A model generated the notes under the pieces. The model was not told where the DNA came from and did not search any database. It saw only the letters and a program-made list of their open reading frames with translations. Source: CAYQDF01 sp964416175 (GTDB taxonomy: Bacteria; Chloroflexota; Anaerolineae; Anaerolineales; UBA4823). Taken from it: a DNA stretch of 62,937 bases. A program made the translations under genes and the position numbers. The stretch spans positions 1 through 62,937 of the forward strand of contig CAYQDF010000007.1 in assembly GCA_964416175.1 (NCBI GenBank). The letters run 5' to 3'. This document shows, piece by piece, positions 31,471 to 40,780 of this stretch (positions are counted from its first letter, which is position 1; every line of letters begins with the position of its first letter).

Positions 31471-34239
31471 ATGTCTGAAAAGAAATGGGTTTATCTATTT
31501 AGCGAGGTGGAGGAGGCAGAGCGAGCAGTTGGAGGGAACTGGGACGACGTGCGGGCGCTGTTAGGCGGGAAAGGTTCTGGCCTGGCAGACATGACTCGCG
31601 CCGGCGTTCCGGTGCCCCCTGGTTTCACCGTCACGACTGAGGCCTGCAATGCCTACCTGGAAGCGGGTCAGAAATTTCCCCCGGGGATGTGGGAACAGGA
31701 ATTGGAGGCATTGCGCAAGATCGAACAGGCTACCGGGAAGAAGTTCGGTGACCCGCGCAATCCACTACTGGTCTCTTGCCGGTCGGGCGCCAAATTCTCC
31801 ATGCCGGGCATGATGGACACGGTGCTGAACATCGGTATGAACGAGGAAACAGCAGCCGGCATGGTCAAGCTGACAGGCGATGAGCGATTTGTTTACGATG
31901 CTTACCGCCGCCTGGTTGAGATGTTCGGCGAAGTCGTCCTTGGGATCCCGGATGAGGCTTTTGAAGGACCGCTCCACGATTACAAGGCACAGAAAGGTGT
32001 TCAGACCGATCCTGAGCTGACTGCAGAAGACTGGAAGCACCTTGTCGAGACGTTCAAGAAAGTCGTTCGGGACCAGAAAGGGTTTGACTTCCCCCAGGAC
32101 CCGTACGAACAGCTTCGCCTCGCTACGGAAGCAGTGTTCAGATCCTGGAACGGAAAGCGCGCGGTGGATTACCGCAACGCGGCTGGGATACCGCACAACC
32201 TGGGTACAGCCGTCAATATTCAGACCATGGTGTTCGGGAACATGGGTTGGGATTCTGGCACGGGGGTGGCGTTCACCCGCGATCCTGCCACCGGCGAGAA
32301 AGAGATGTACGGCGATTACTTGATGAATGCCCAGGGGGAAGATGTGGTCGCCGGGATTCGCAACACGCAGAAAATCGCCCACCTCAAGGAAGAGATGCCG
32401 GAGGTATACCAGCAGTTCCTGGAGATCTGCGACAGGCTGGAGCGCCACTACCGGGATATGCAGGATGTCGAGTTCACCATCGAAAAAGGGAAGCTCTGGA
32501 TGCTCCAAACCAGGACCGGCAAGCGGACCGCGAAGGCAGCCGTCAAGATCGCGGTCGATATGGCTGACGAGGGGCTGATAACGAAGGAAGAGGCGCTGCT
32601 CCGGGTCCGCTCTGATGACGTGGACACGCTTCTTCACCCGCAATTTGATCTGCGGGCGAAGCAGGCGGCCCAGCAAGAAGGCAAGTTGTATGCCAGCGGC
32701 GTGAACGCTTCGCCCGGCGCGGCCGTCGGTCAGGTCTATTTCGATGCGGATACGTCGGAGCGCATGGCGAAGGAATCTGGTCAGGAGGTCATCATGGTGC
32801 GCCCGTTTACCAAGCCGGATGACGTGCATGGGATGCTGGCAGCCAAGGGCATCCTCACCAGTGAAGGGGGCGCTACTTCCCACGCAGCAGTCGTCGCCCG
32901 TCAGTTCGGGGTGCCGTGCGTGGTCGGCGCTGCGATGATCCGGATCGACCTGGAAAGACGACAGATGTCGGTCGACGGGAAGATCGTCAGAGAGGGCGAC
33001 TGGATTTCGGTCGACGGGACGAGCGGCGAGGTGTTTCTGGGAAAGATCCCGACCATCGCGCCGTCGCTCGAAGAGCAGACTGACCTGCTGACCTTACTTG
33101 AATGGGCAGATGAGATATGCGCAACCCCAGGCATCCGCAAAGCCCCTCCTGGCTGGCCGACCACCGGGCTGCAAGTCTGGGCGAACGCGGACTACCCGGC
33201 AGATGCCCGTCGAGCCAGGTCTTACGGTGCAGTTGGGATCGGGCTCTGCAGGACCGAGCACATGTTCTTCGAACCGGAACGGTTGCCCGTCGTCCAGCGC
33301 ATGATCCTGGCAGAAAGTTCTGCGGACCGCCGGGCTGCTTTGAATGAGCTGCTCCCCCACCAGCGGTCCGATTTTGAAGGCCTGTTCGAGGCGATGGACG
33401 GCTACCCGGTGATCATCCGCCTGATCGACCCGCCTCTTCACGAGTTCTTGCCATCGGAGGAATCTCTGCTTGAGGAAGTCATCACCATGCGGGTGAGGGG
33501 CGAAACGGAGGGGCTTGCTGAAAAGGAAAACCTGCTCCGCAAAGTCCAGAGCATGCACGAAAGCAACCCGATGATGGGGCTGCGCGGCATCCGCCTGAGC
33601 ATCGTCATGCCGGAGATCGTTGAGATGCAGGTGCGGGCGATCTTCGAAGCAGCAGCCAATGTCACCCTGCGCGGCGTTCACGCCAAGCCGGAGGTGATGA
33701 TTCCGCTCACCGGCACCGTCAATGAACTCAATGTCATCCAGCCGCGATTGGTCGAGATCGCCCGGCAGGTCATGCAGGAAAAGGGAGTGGATTTCCCATA
33801 TAAATTTGGGACGATGATCGAGATCCCGCGCGCGGCGCTCACCGCCGAGGAGATCGCCGAAGTGGCGGAATTCTTCTCCTTTGGCACGAACGATCTGACC
33901 CAGATGACGTATGGATACAGCCGGGATGACGCGGAGCGGAATTTCCTGCTCAAGTACGTCGAAGATGGAATCCTGCCGAAGAACCCCTTCCAAACCATCG
34001 ATCGCGAGGGCGTTGGACGATTAATGAAGATGTGCGTCGAGGAGGGGCGCAGCTCGCGGATCGACCTCGAGGTGGGTATCTGCGGCGAGCACGGCGGCGA
34101 CCCCGAATCCATCGAATTCTGCCACACGATCGGGCAGAACTACGTGAGCTGTTCGCCGTTCCGGGTGCCGATCGCCCGTCTCTCAGCTGCGCACGCCGCG
34201 TTGAAACACCAGGGCGTTTCGATACTGGAAGATAAATAA
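31471..34239 (+). CDS. ppdK: Pyruvate, phosphate dikinase
   Basis: 922 aa. It interconverts pyruvate + ATP + Pi with PEP + AMP + PPi, serving gluconeogenesis or PPi-dependent glycolysis. The N-terminal nucleotide-binding domain has LLGGKGSGLADM and FSMPGMMDTVLN. The phosphohistidine domain carries H471 in EGGATSHAAVVAR. The C-terminal PEP/pyruvate barrel has the catalytic C871 in ICGEHGGDP. AGGAGGT stands before the ATG. It is slightly longer than the ~880-aa norm. A terminator follows. The facing oxidoreductase genes make pyruvate/2-oxoacid flux the likely context. Confidence 0.96.
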   Translation: MSEKKWVYLFSEVEEAERAVGGNWDDVRALLGGKGSGLADMTRAGVPVPPGFTVTTEACNAYLEAGQKFPPGMWEQELEALRKIEQATGKKFGDPRNPLLVSCRSGAKFSMPGMMDTVLNIGMNEETAAGMVKLTGDERFVYDAYRRLVEMFGEVVLGIPDEAFEGPLHDYKAQKGVQTDPELTAEDWKHLVETFKKVVRDQKGFDFPQDPYEQLRLATEAVFRSWNGKRAVDYRNAAGIPHNLGTAVNIQTMVFGNMGWDSGTGVAFTRDPATGEKEMYGDYLMNAQGEDVVAGIRNTQKIAHLKEEMPEVYQQFLEICDRLERHYRDMQDVEFTIEKGKLWMLQTRTGKRTAKAAVKIAVDMADEGLITKEEALLRVRSDDVDTLLHPQFDLRAKQAAQQEGKLYASGVNASPGAAVGQVYFDADTSERMAKESGQEVIMVRPFTKPDDVHGMLAAKGILTSEGGATSHAAVVARQFGVPCVVGAAMIRIDLERRQMSVDGKIVREGDWISVDGTSGEVFLGKIPTIAPSLEEQTDLLTLLEWADEICATPGIRKAPPGWPTTGLQVWANADYPADARRARSYGAVGIGLCRTEHMFFEPERLPVVQRMILAESSADRRAALNELLPHQRSDFEGLFEAMDGYPVIIRLIDPPLHEFLPSEESLLEEVITMRVRGETEGLAEKENLLRKVQSMHESNPMMGLRGIRLSIVMPEIVEMQVRAIFEAAANVTLRGVHAKPEVMIPLTGTVNELNVIQPRLVEIARQVMQEKGVDFPYKFGTMIEIPRAALTAEEIAEVAEFFSFGTNDLTQMTYGYSRDDAERNFLLKYVEDGILPKNPFQTIDREGVGRLMKMCVEEGRSSRIDLEVGICGEHGGDPESIEFCHTIGQNYVSCSPFRVPIARLSAAHAALKHQGVSILEDK

Positions 34240-34260
34240 AGGCTAACTGCTGCACGCGAC

Positions 34261-34296
34261 AGACCCTGGGGTCCATAAGGGACTCCCAGGGTCTTT
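34261..34296 (+). terminator. Intrinsic terminator of ppdK
   Basis: AGACCCTGGG (34261-34270) pairs with CCCAGGGTCT (34285-34294), with GTCC/GGAC-like inner pairing, followed by TTTTCGTTT. It lies 22 nt after the ppdK stop. Confidence 0.8.
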
Positions 34297-34364
34297 TCGT
34301 TTGGGTGGGATGCCAATGCAGGCGGGGTTCCTGACCCGGCGGCGGATCAGCAAGCCGCCTGGTT

Positions 34365-34925
34365 TCAGGCGGATTCTTTCAGGGATTCCTGGATGACGAA
34401 CTTCTCACCGACTCGCAGGGCTTCGATATTGATCGAAAGCAGCTTTTTGTGGCGCTCTGGCAGATGATCGGCGAGCGCTTTTTCGACGGTTTCGATTGAA
34501 AGTACCGGCAGCATCGCCAGCAGCGCGCCGACCATCACCACGTTCGTGAGACGCCTGTCGCCGATAGATTCCGCGATCTCGTTGGCCGGGATGAGGATGG
34601 ACCGGATATCCTTCCGTTCGACAGGTCGATTGACCAGGGACGCGTTCACGACCAGCACGCCACCCTCGGCGACCAATGGTTCGTATTTGTCGAACGACGG
34701 GAGGTTCAGCGCAAGCACCGCGCGAGGGTTTCGGACGAGAGGTGAGCCGATCTCCTCGTCAGAGATGATGACCGTGCAATTCGCTGTCCCGCCGCGCATT
34801 TCCGGCCCATAGGAGGGGATCCAGGTCACGATTTGACCCGCGTCCATCGCGGCATAGGCCAGCATCTGACCGGCGAAGAGGACCCCCTGGCCGCCGAACC
34901 CGGCAATTACGATCTCAGTCTGCAT
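34365..34925 (-). CDS. 2-oxoacid:ferredoxin oxidoreductase, gamma subunit
   Basis: 186 aa. It is the gamma (KorC/PorC-type) subunit, with IAGFGGQGVLFAGQMLAYAA at the N-terminus and PSYGPEMRGGTANCTVIIS, both diagnostic. It completes the delta-alpha-beta-gamma set and starts 19 nt after the beta gene. It forms the subunit interface that helps hold CoA and TPP. The short length means the subunits are separate here, not fused as in long bacterial PFOR. Confidence 0.92.
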   Translation of the reverse strand: MQTEIVIAGFGGQGVLFAGQMLAYAAMDAGQIVTWIPSYGPEMRGGTANCTVIISDEEIGSPLVRNPRAVLALNLPSFDKYEPLVAEGGVLVVNASLVNRPVERKDIRSILIPANEIAESIGDRRLTNVVMVGALLAMLPVLSIETVEKALADHLPERHKKLLSINIEALRVGEKFVIQESLKESA

Positions 34926-34944
34926 GCGGATTGCCTCCCAAGCT

Positions 34945-35712
34945 TCAGGTCTGTTTCAACCCGGGCGATACTTTGAAATCGCCCAGGGGAAAGGCAGGGA
35001 TCATGCGCTCTTCAACCCATTTCAGGGCTTCAGCGGGGCTCAATCCCCAATTGGTCGGGCAGGTAGAGAGCAGCTCAACCATCGAAAACCCGAGGCCGCG
35101 CACCTGCGTTTCGAACGCCTGGCGGATGGCTTTCTTGGCCAGGCGGATATTCTTCGGGTCGTGAAGACTCCGCCGGGCGATGTACCCTGCGCCTTCCAGT
35201 GTCGCCAGCAGTTCGGCAGTCCGGATGGGAAAGCCCATCTGTTCAACATCGCGGCCATACGGAGAAGAGGTTGTTTTTTGACCGGGAAGGGTCGTCGGCG
35301 CCATCTGCCCCCCGGTCATCCCGTAGTTGGCGTTGTTAATGAAGATAACCGTGATGTTTTCTCCGCGGGCGGCGGCGTGCACGATCTCTCCCATCCCAAT
35401 GGATGCCAGATCTCCGTCGCCCTGGTAAGTGAACACGATCCGATCCGGCAGGACGCGTTTGATGCCGGTCGCCATCGCCGGCGCTCGCCCGTGAGCTGCT
35501 TCAACAAAGTCGCAGTCGAAGTAATTGTACGCAAACACCGAACAGCCGACGGATGCAACCCCGATGGTCCTATCCTGCAAGTCCAGCTCTTCGAGGACCT
35601 CGGCGACCAGGCGGTGGGCGACACCGTGTGTACAACCCGGGCAATAGTGAGTGGTAGCGTCGGTAAAGGTCCTGGGCCGACGGTAAACCGTTTCGATAGT
35701 TGGCGTGACCAT
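34945..35712 (-). CDS. 2-oxoacid:ferredoxin oxidoreductase, beta subunit (TPP-binding)
   Basis: 255 aa. The TPP/Mg motif is TYQGDGDLASIGMGE, ending at NNANYGMTGGQMAPT. Cysteines in HYCPGCTHG and GVASVGCSVF correspond to the conserved Fe-S ligand region of KorB/VorA. The block GMTGGQMAPTTLPGQKT is typical of 2-oxoglutarate and branched-chain 2-oxoacid enzymes rather than pyruvate-specific PorB. The substrate is therefore 2-oxoglutarate or 2-oxoisovalerate; I cannot choose between them. Confidence 0.92.
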   Translation of the reverse strand: MVTPTIETVYRRPRTFTDATTHYCPGCTHGVAHRLVAEVLEELDLQDRTIGVASVGCSVFAYNYFDCDFVEAAHGRAPAMATGIKRVLPDRIVFTYQGDGDLASIGMGEIVHAAARGENITVIFINNANYGMTGGQMAPTTLPGQKTTSSPYGRDVEQMGFPIRTAELLATLEGAGYIARRSLHDPKNIRLAKKAIRQAFETQVRGLGFSMVELLSTCPTNWGLSPAEALKWVEERMIPAFPLGDFKVSPGLKQT

Positions 35713-35721
35713 GCTGCCTTC

Positions 35722-36837
35722 CTAATTCCTGGATAGCTCCAGCTGCTTCAACCAGCTGCGGCGAGTATCCCCGTTCTCGCCAGCCGGGGTGGAGATCATG
35801 TGGTGGATCTCAGTCAGGATCTCGTCCGGGAAGGGAACGACGCCTCCCATGCGTCCGTAGAAGCGCACGGGGACTTTCCCGCGAACGGCCAGTTCCACGT
35901 CGTGCAGCATTTGCCCGGCGTTCATTTCGACGACTTCCATCGCCTGGACTTTTTCTGCAAGTTGAGCCAGGCGGCGGTAAGGGAAGGGACTGAGAGATAT
36001 GGGGCGGAAGAGACCAACGGGGATGCCCTCAGCCCGGGCAGACCGGACCGCCGAGAGCGCTACCCTGCCAGCGGTGCCGAACCCAACCACGAGCACTTCG
36101 GCATCTTCGATATAATATTCCTTGTAGCGGACTTCGTTCGCTTCAATTTGCTCCCAGCGTTTGAGCAGGCGCAGATTGGTGGCCTCTTCTTCGTCCGGGT
36201 TGAGGTAAATCGAGCTCAAGATTCTGCGCTCACGTCCTGCCGCGCCGGTCACGGCCCATGCGGGTCGCTCCTTCTTAAGAGGCTGCATGGGGGGGAGCTC
36301 CGCCGGTTCCATCATCTGCCCCAGGCTGCCGTCTACTAACACAATGGTGATTGCCCGGTATTTCTCCGCTAGATCGAATGCCTCCACTGTCAGGTCGATC
36401 GCTTCCTGGATGCTGGCTGGAGCGAGGACGATTGGCTGGTAGTCTCCATGGCCGCCGCCGTGGACGATCTGGTTATAATCTCCCTGCGCCGGCGCGATGT
36501 TCCCAAGGCCTGGTCCACCGCGCATCACGTCAACCAGGACGGCTGGCACTTCGGTTCCCGCGATGTAAGACAGGCCTTCCATCATGAGACTGACACCCGG
36601 GCTGGAGGAGGATGTCATCACCCGGGCGCCGGTGCAGGCCGCGCCGTACACCATGTTGATCGCGGCTAATTCGCTTTCGGCCTGCAGGAAGGTCCGGCCC
36701 AGCTGAGGCATGCGCTCCGAAAACCACTCGAGCAGCTCAGTCTGGGGGGTGATGGGATAGCCGAAATACGCTTCTAAGCCAGCGCGGATGGCCGCCTCCG
36801 CGATCGCCACGTTCCCTTTTAGCAGTTCAATCGCCAT
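35722..36837 (-). CDS. 2-oxoacid:ferredoxin oxidoreductase, alpha subunit (VorB/KorA-like)
   Basis: 371 aa. It contains domains I and II: GNVAIAEAAIRAGLEAYFGY, the YPITPQTE signature, SSSSPGVSLMMEGLSY, and GDYNQIVHGGGHGDYQPIVL. The GGGHGDY form is typical of VorB-type alpha subunits, while KorA usually differs there, so a branched-chain 2-oxoacid substrate is slightly favoured. It is encoded between delta (9 nt upstream) and beta (9 nt downstream). Confidence 0.9.
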   Translation of the reverse strand: MAIELLKGNVAIAEAAIRAGLEAYFGYPITPQTELLEWFSERMPQLGRTFLQAESELAAINMVYGAACTGARVMTSSSSPGVSLMMEGLSYIAGTEVPAVLVDVMRGGPGLGNIAPAQGDYNQIVHGGGHGDYQPIVLAPASIQEAIDLTVEAFDLAEKYRAITIVLVDGSLGQMMEPAELPPMQPLKKERPAWAVTGAAGRERRILSSIYLNPDEEEATNLRLLKRWEQIEANEVRYKEYYIEDAEVLVVGFGTAGRVALSAVRSARAEGIPVGLFRPISLSPFPYRRLAQLAEKVQAMEVVEMNAGQMLHDVELAVRGKVPVRFYGRMGGVVPFPDEILTEIHHMISTPAGENGDTRRSWLKQLELSRN

Positions 36838-36846
36838 ATCCTTCTC

Positions 36847-37110
36847 CTACGTGACCACCGACTCCCGCCGGGACTCGCGCGCTTGTCGGACCGGGGTCTC
36901 GCGGAAGACAGTCAAAGCCGCTTCCGGGCAGACGACTGCACAGATGGCGCAGCCAGTGCATCCCTCGGAAGCGAGCTGCACTGGGTGGTAGCCCTTTGGG
37001 GTCAGGCGGTCAAGATCCAGCCTTAAGACGTGCTGAGGACATGCCTGAACGCACAGTTCACAGCCTTTGCAATATTTATCATCGACTTCTATCCAACCCC
37101 GGATGGGCAT
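36847..37110 (-). CDS. 2-oxoacid:ferredoxin oxidoreductase, delta subunit (2x 4Fe-4S)
   Basis: 87 aa. It has two complete ferredoxin cluster motifs, CKGCELCVQACP and CTGCAICAVVCP, each binding one 4Fe-4S cluster that passes electrons from the TPP centre to ferredoxin. It is the first gene of the operon; AAAGGAGGA precedes the ATG. The low-potential ferredoxin produced here could feed hydrogenase, Rnf or biosynthetic carboxylation, none of which is in the window. Confidence 0.93.
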   Translation of the reverse strand: MPIRGWIEVDDKYCKGCELCVQACPQHVLRLDLDRLTPKGYHPVQLASEGCTGCAICAVVCPEAALTVFRETPVRQARESRRESVVT

Positions 37111-37234
37111 CGAGAGTCCTCCTTTCGATATTTTCTACCTTCATTATCTACATACCCGGCTGGTCAGGATAGTGTAAACTGTCACTGATCTGTTGTACAA
37201 AAGTACTGATTCCAGGCGCTTGATCAGGGATCTC

Positions 37235-38011
37235 TTAGAGATCGATGTATCGGGAATCGTCCAGCGCGCTTTCGATGTCTTCCACTCTGCTCTCGCCGCC
37301 GCTCGAGCGGTTCAAGCCGGCAGCTTTCAACTCAGCTTCCTCGGCAGCTTTGAGGGTATTCAGGTCAACCCGCTTTTGCAGGCCCCATTTCCCGCAGTAA
37401 GGGCAGCGGTCGAATTTCTGCAATCCCGCGTTCAGGCCATAGATGTGAAGGCTGAATGGACGGCCGCAGTTCTTGCAGACTGCGCCGCCGAATACCCCAT
37501 ATTTGCGCGGAGTGCCAGCCGGCAATTCCACTTTCTTACCGCGTAAGGATAAGAGAGGGATGACCATCGCGAGGAGGATCGCCCCGGCAACGACGACCAG
37601 GAGCGGAACGATGATCCTGAGGCCGGCGCGCCAGCCTTCCTCCGCGGTTACAAAGCGGACGTGGAGGCTGTCGGATTGAAGCTGTTTACCGCCCCGGGTG
37701 ATCCCGATCGCGTGCAAAGTGTGGTCCCCCAGGGGGAAATTATCGGTATTGAAGCGAAGCTGAAAAGGCGGTTCTTCGACCTCCCCGATCGCCCGGTCGT
37801 CGATGTAAAAGGCCACCACTTCCAGGTCCTCTGGTCCGGAAGCTGTCAGCGTGAAGGTGCCCTGGATTGAACCAGTGCCCGACGAATATCCGAAAGTCCT
37901 TCGGAGCCGTAAGGTCAATTCCGGTTCGGGGGGAGGCGTCTGCTGGAAGCCGGAGAAGAGCCCTCCGGACCAGAGAAGGATTAAGATGGTCAGTGAATTG
38001 AGTGAAAGCAT
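37235..38011 (-). CDS. Membrane protein with Ig-like ectodomain and cytosolic zinc ribbon
   Basis: 258 aa. An N-terminal signal/anchor (LTILILLWSGGLFSGF) is followed by a beta-rich Ig-like domain (about 30-125; FTLTASGPEDLEVVAFYID, DNFPLGDHTLHAIGI). Next comes a membrane helix (about 133-155, IIVPLLVVVAGAILLAMVIP). A cytosolic zinc ribbon follows (CKNCG, CPYCG, about 175-205) with a charged tail. It is the last gene of a run with an ABC exporter and a YhfC-like protease. I infer a role as an envelope sensor or accessory part of that exporter; no direct evidence of function. Confidence 0.6.
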   Translation of the reverse strand: MLSLNSLTILILLWSGGLFSGFQQTPPPEPELTLRLRRTFGYSSGTGSIQGTFTLTASGPEDLEVVAFYIDDRAIGEVEEPPFQLRFNTDNFPLGDHTLHAIGITRGGKQLQSDSLHVRFVTAEEGWRAGLRIIVPLLVVVAGAILLAMVIPLLSLRGKKVELPAGTPRKYGVFGGAVCKNCGRPFSLHIYGLNAGLQKFDRCPYCGKWGLQKRVDLNTLKAAEEAELKAAGLNRSSGGESRVEDIESALDDSRYIDL

Positions 38012-38024
38012 ACTCCGGTCATGA

Positions 38025-38816
38025 TCACTTCCAGCGGGTGAGTATCGTCTCGCGCTGAAACAGCCGCACTGCCAGAAACACCATGATAGCGTCGACCACA
38101 GTCAATACAAGCGCAGCCACCAGGATGAAGGCGCGGTTGATGACGAATACCCCCGCCATCTGGCCAAAGAATACTCCGAGGATTGGCAGGATGATGATCA
38201 TCGAGACCTGCTCAGCGACGCGCGGATCATTCACCCGTGAGGAGACCATGACGCTGAAGGTCACGGCAAGCAACGCCATCAACGGCCCCACCAGGAAGAT
38301 GGCGACGAGCCACCTGGCATCCACGAACAGGAAGAAAATCGCTCGGTCCGTCACGAGGAGCCATGCTCCAAGGAGGAACAGCAAGAAGCCAGCCCACGTT
38401 GCGAGCAGGGCGGGGATGATCCCGGCCAGGCTCTTCCCAACCAGCAATTCGACGGTTGTCAGGGGAGTCGCCAGGAGTGGTTCGAGGCTGCGGTTGACCT
38501 TTTCGCCCACGATCGAATACGCGGCGATGGAAGCAGGGATCGCCAGCGGGATGATCATGAACATGATCATGAACTGGCTGACGAGGAACACCTGGAAACA
38601 TTCACCGCCAGAGAGGCCTGCCGGGCAAAGGGCGTCGAACTGGGTCGGCATATCCGTCGCAGCGCCAGCGAAATCCTCGCTCGATCTCATCCCATATAAC
38701 ACGCCGATTGGGATGGCGGTCAGGATGAGCGGCAAGAAAGCGACGGTAAACAACACATACCGGTTCTTGAACACCTCTGCCCATTCTTTGAGAATGATAG
38801 TCTGGATTTTTTTCAT
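38025..38816 (-). CDS. ABC-2 type transporter permease
   Basis: 263 aa with about six membrane helices. An initial helix (VLFTVAFLPLILTAIPIGV) and a periplasmic loop (about 40-75, with CPAGLSGGECF) come first. The ABC-2 signature region around SIVGEKVNRSLEPLLATPL then precedes the remaining helices. The motif EKVNRSLEPLLATPLTTVELL is close to NatB/YhaP-like exporters. The adjacent ATPase gene lies 26 nt upstream. Substrate unknown. Confidence 0.82.
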   Translation of the reverse strand: MKKIQTIILKEWAEVFKNRYVLFTVAFLPLILTAIPIGVLYGMRSSEDFAGAATDMPTQFDALCPAGLSGGECFQVFLVSQFMIMFMIIPLAIPASIAAYSIVGEKVNRSLEPLLATPLTTVELLVGKSLAGIIPALLATWAGFLLFLLGAWLLVTDRAIFFLFVDARWLVAIFLVGPLMALLAVTFSVMVSSRVNDPRVAEQVSMIIILPILGVFFGQMAGVFVINRAFILVAALVLTVVDAIMVFLAVRLFQRETILTRWK

Positions 38817-38842
38817 GTTCGCGGTCTGCGGATTCGAGCGAG

Positions 38843-39751
38843 TCAGGCGTTCTTGACCAGCTGAAGGTAGACGTCTTCGAGAGATCGCCGCAGTTCACCG
38901 ACGAACTGGATCTCGGCGCCGTTTTCTACCAAAAGCTGGACCAGCCTTGGATTTTGATTTTCTGGGTCGTCGAGCGTGACCACAATCTTTCGATCGATAA
39001 GCTGGGCATCTTTCACGAATGGCTCTTTCTTGAACAGATCCAGGTATTCTGCTGCAGCCCGGCTGAGGTGGAAAACGACTTTCCTCCCAAAAACCTGAGC
39101 GCGGAGCCGGGCGGGAGAATCAACCACCAGAAGGCGGGACTTGAACACGCCAATCCGGTCGCAGATCCGGTCTGCCTCGTCCAGATTGTGGGTGCAGAGA
39201 AAAATCGTCCTCCCCTGCTTTTTGATTTCCAAAATGAATTCCCGCACCAGATGGGCAGCCTCGGGGTCCAGGGCAGCTGTGGGCTCGTCGAGAAATACCG
39301 TCCGTGGTTCGTGCAGCAGGGCGCGAGCTATCGCCAGCTTTTGCTTCATCCCTTTCGAGAAAGAGCCGGCCGGGTCGTTTCGGCGGTCCCACAGGTCAAG
39401 AAACCGGAGGTACTTTTCAACTTGCCCTTTTGGGTCCTTTACATCATAAAGGATCGCATAGATTTCCAGGTTGCGCCATGCACTGAGGTTGTCGTACATG
39501 CCTGGTGTCTCTGTGAGCAGTCCCACGCTTCGGCGGATGTTGGTGTCATCTTTGCCAATGGTATAGCCATTGACCTGGGCAGCACCCCGTGTCGGCGCGA
39601 TCAGGCTGGTGAGCATCCGGACCGTGGTCGTTTTTCCCGCTCCGTTAGGTCCGAGGAACCCGAAGACTTCCCCTTCTGGAATCTCCAGGTTCAACCCATC
39701 TACCGCGATGATCTCCCCGAAGTGTTTCGTCAGGTTCTCAGTTTTGATCAT
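38843..39751 (-). CDS. ABC transporter ATP-binding protein
   Basis: 302 aa. Walker A is GPNGAGKTT, the signature is GSFSKGMKQKL, Walker B is TVFLDEPTAALDP, and the H-loop is FLCTHNLDEAD. The C-terminal ~80 residues form the extra domain seen in NatA/CcmA-like exporters, ending with SLEDVYLQLVK. It pairs with the ABC-2 permease as an exporter. It follows the YhfC-like gene by 3 nt. Confidence 0.9.
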   Translation of the reverse strand: MIKTENLTKHFGEIIAVDGLNLEIPEGEVFGFLGPNGAGKTTTVRMLTSLIAPTRGAAQVNGYTIGKDDTNIRRSVGLLTETPGMYDNLSAWRNLEIYAILYDVKDPKGQVEKYLRFLDLWDRRNDPAGSFSKGMKQKLAIARALLHEPRTVFLDEPTAALDPEAAHLVREFILEIKKQGRTIFLCTHNLDEADRICDRIGVFKSRLLVVDSPARLRAQVFGRKVVFHLSRAAAEYLDLFKKEPFVKDAQLIDRKIVVTLDDPENQNPRLVQLLVENGAEIQFVGELRRSLEDVYLQLVKNA

Positions 39752-39754
39752 GCC

Positions 39755-40633
39755 TTAATCCGTGTAGCGGGTCTCTTCCAGGTTCTCTTCTGTGACTTCC
39801 GCAGGGGTTAATGAGATCGGAGGCGGTTGTTTGGAGATTGGCAGTTCGCCTTCAATCTCCTCTTTCGGTTCTCCCTTGTAGAGCATGGCAATAATCCCCG
39901 CGCTGGCCAGGCCGAATAGAGCGACGATCCCTTCGACGAGATAGATGGTCAAATTCCCGGCGGAGAACACGACGCCTGCATCGATCAGGGCGTGCCACAG
40001 GATCGCGATGAACAGCCAGCGCATCCGGCCTCGCACGAATGCCTGGAGCACTAGGATCGAGAGGCTGAGCTGCACGGGGAGCGCAAAGGCGCGTTCTGCG
40101 AATCCCAGCAGCGAATCGTACCAGTTTACCGACCAGTAAGCCTGTTGCTGGCTGCGAAGAAGATCTTGCTGCTCAGGAGAAAGCACTGCTGGTATCTCCG
40201 AGCCCTGAAGGGCGATCATCACCAGAAAGCTCAACAGGATCAGTCCTCCGACGATGATGGCTTCAAAACCTCCGTGCCCGGCGCCGTAGAGCAGGCCTTT
40301 TGACCAGGTGCGCGCCTCTTTTGCCCACCACCGGTAGCCCAGGTAGCGGGCTGTCTCTTCGAAGATCCCGGCGCTCAATCCGAGGAAGGCGGCGTTGAAT
40401 GCCAGCTGCCACCTTGCCGCCGGTGCTGGAAGCACCCCCTCCCGGAAAAGCAGGCTGACACCTGCGTTGAAGGGAATGTGGAAGACTTGTGACAGCAGGA
40501 ATACCGCCCCTCCAATCCAAAAGAGCCGCCAGCTCAGGTGGAACCGACGAGTCAGGAACGCGCCGGCCCCAACCGCAAGGCAGATGCAGAGTAAACCGCT
40601 CAAAAGGTAGGTTAAATAGAGAATGTTATTCAT
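39755..40633 (-). CDS. YhfC-family putative intramembrane metalloprotease
   Basis: 292 aa from ATG 40633, where GAGGA lies 7 nt upstream; a frame from 40726 adds 31 unrelated residues. Seven to eight membrane helices are visible. The conserved CAAX/glutamic-type intramembrane protease pattern appears as GIFEETARYLGYRWW, GHGGFEAIIVGG and WHALIDAGVV (Glu-Glu, His and His in separate helices). The C-terminal ~45 residues are a Pro-rich cytosolic tail. It heads the exporter operon and may process the exported peptide or the Ig/zinc-ribbon protein; this is inference. Confidence 0.75.
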   Translation of the reverse strand: MNNILYLTYLLSGLLCICLAVGAGAFLTRRFHLSWRLFWIGGAVFLLSQVFHIPFNAGVSLLFREGVLPAPAARWQLAFNAAFLGLSAGIFEETARYLGYRWWAKEARTWSKGLLYGAGHGGFEAIIVGGLILLSFLVMIALQGSEIPAVLSPEQQDLLRSQQQAYWSVNWYDSLLGFAERAFALPVQLSLSILVLQAFVRGRMRWLFIAILWHALIDAGVVFSAGNLTIYLVEGIVALFGLASAGIIAMLYKGEPKEEIEGELPISKQPPPISLTPAEVTEENLEETRYTD

Positions 40634-40780
40634 CCGGCCATCCTCATTGTACAGCAATGGGCATGCCTTGGGAAGGCGGTTGAAACTCGTCGTGCAACCA
40701 GCGGGAATTGAGGATCTCTTAAACATGGGTCGCTATGGTAATATTACGGCGCGCAAGCAACCCACGCCGAGGAGGTCGAA

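Noticed and set aside
33094..33993. 299-codon minus-strand frame inside ppdK
   Set aside because: It is a shadow of a well-supported gene with no motifs.
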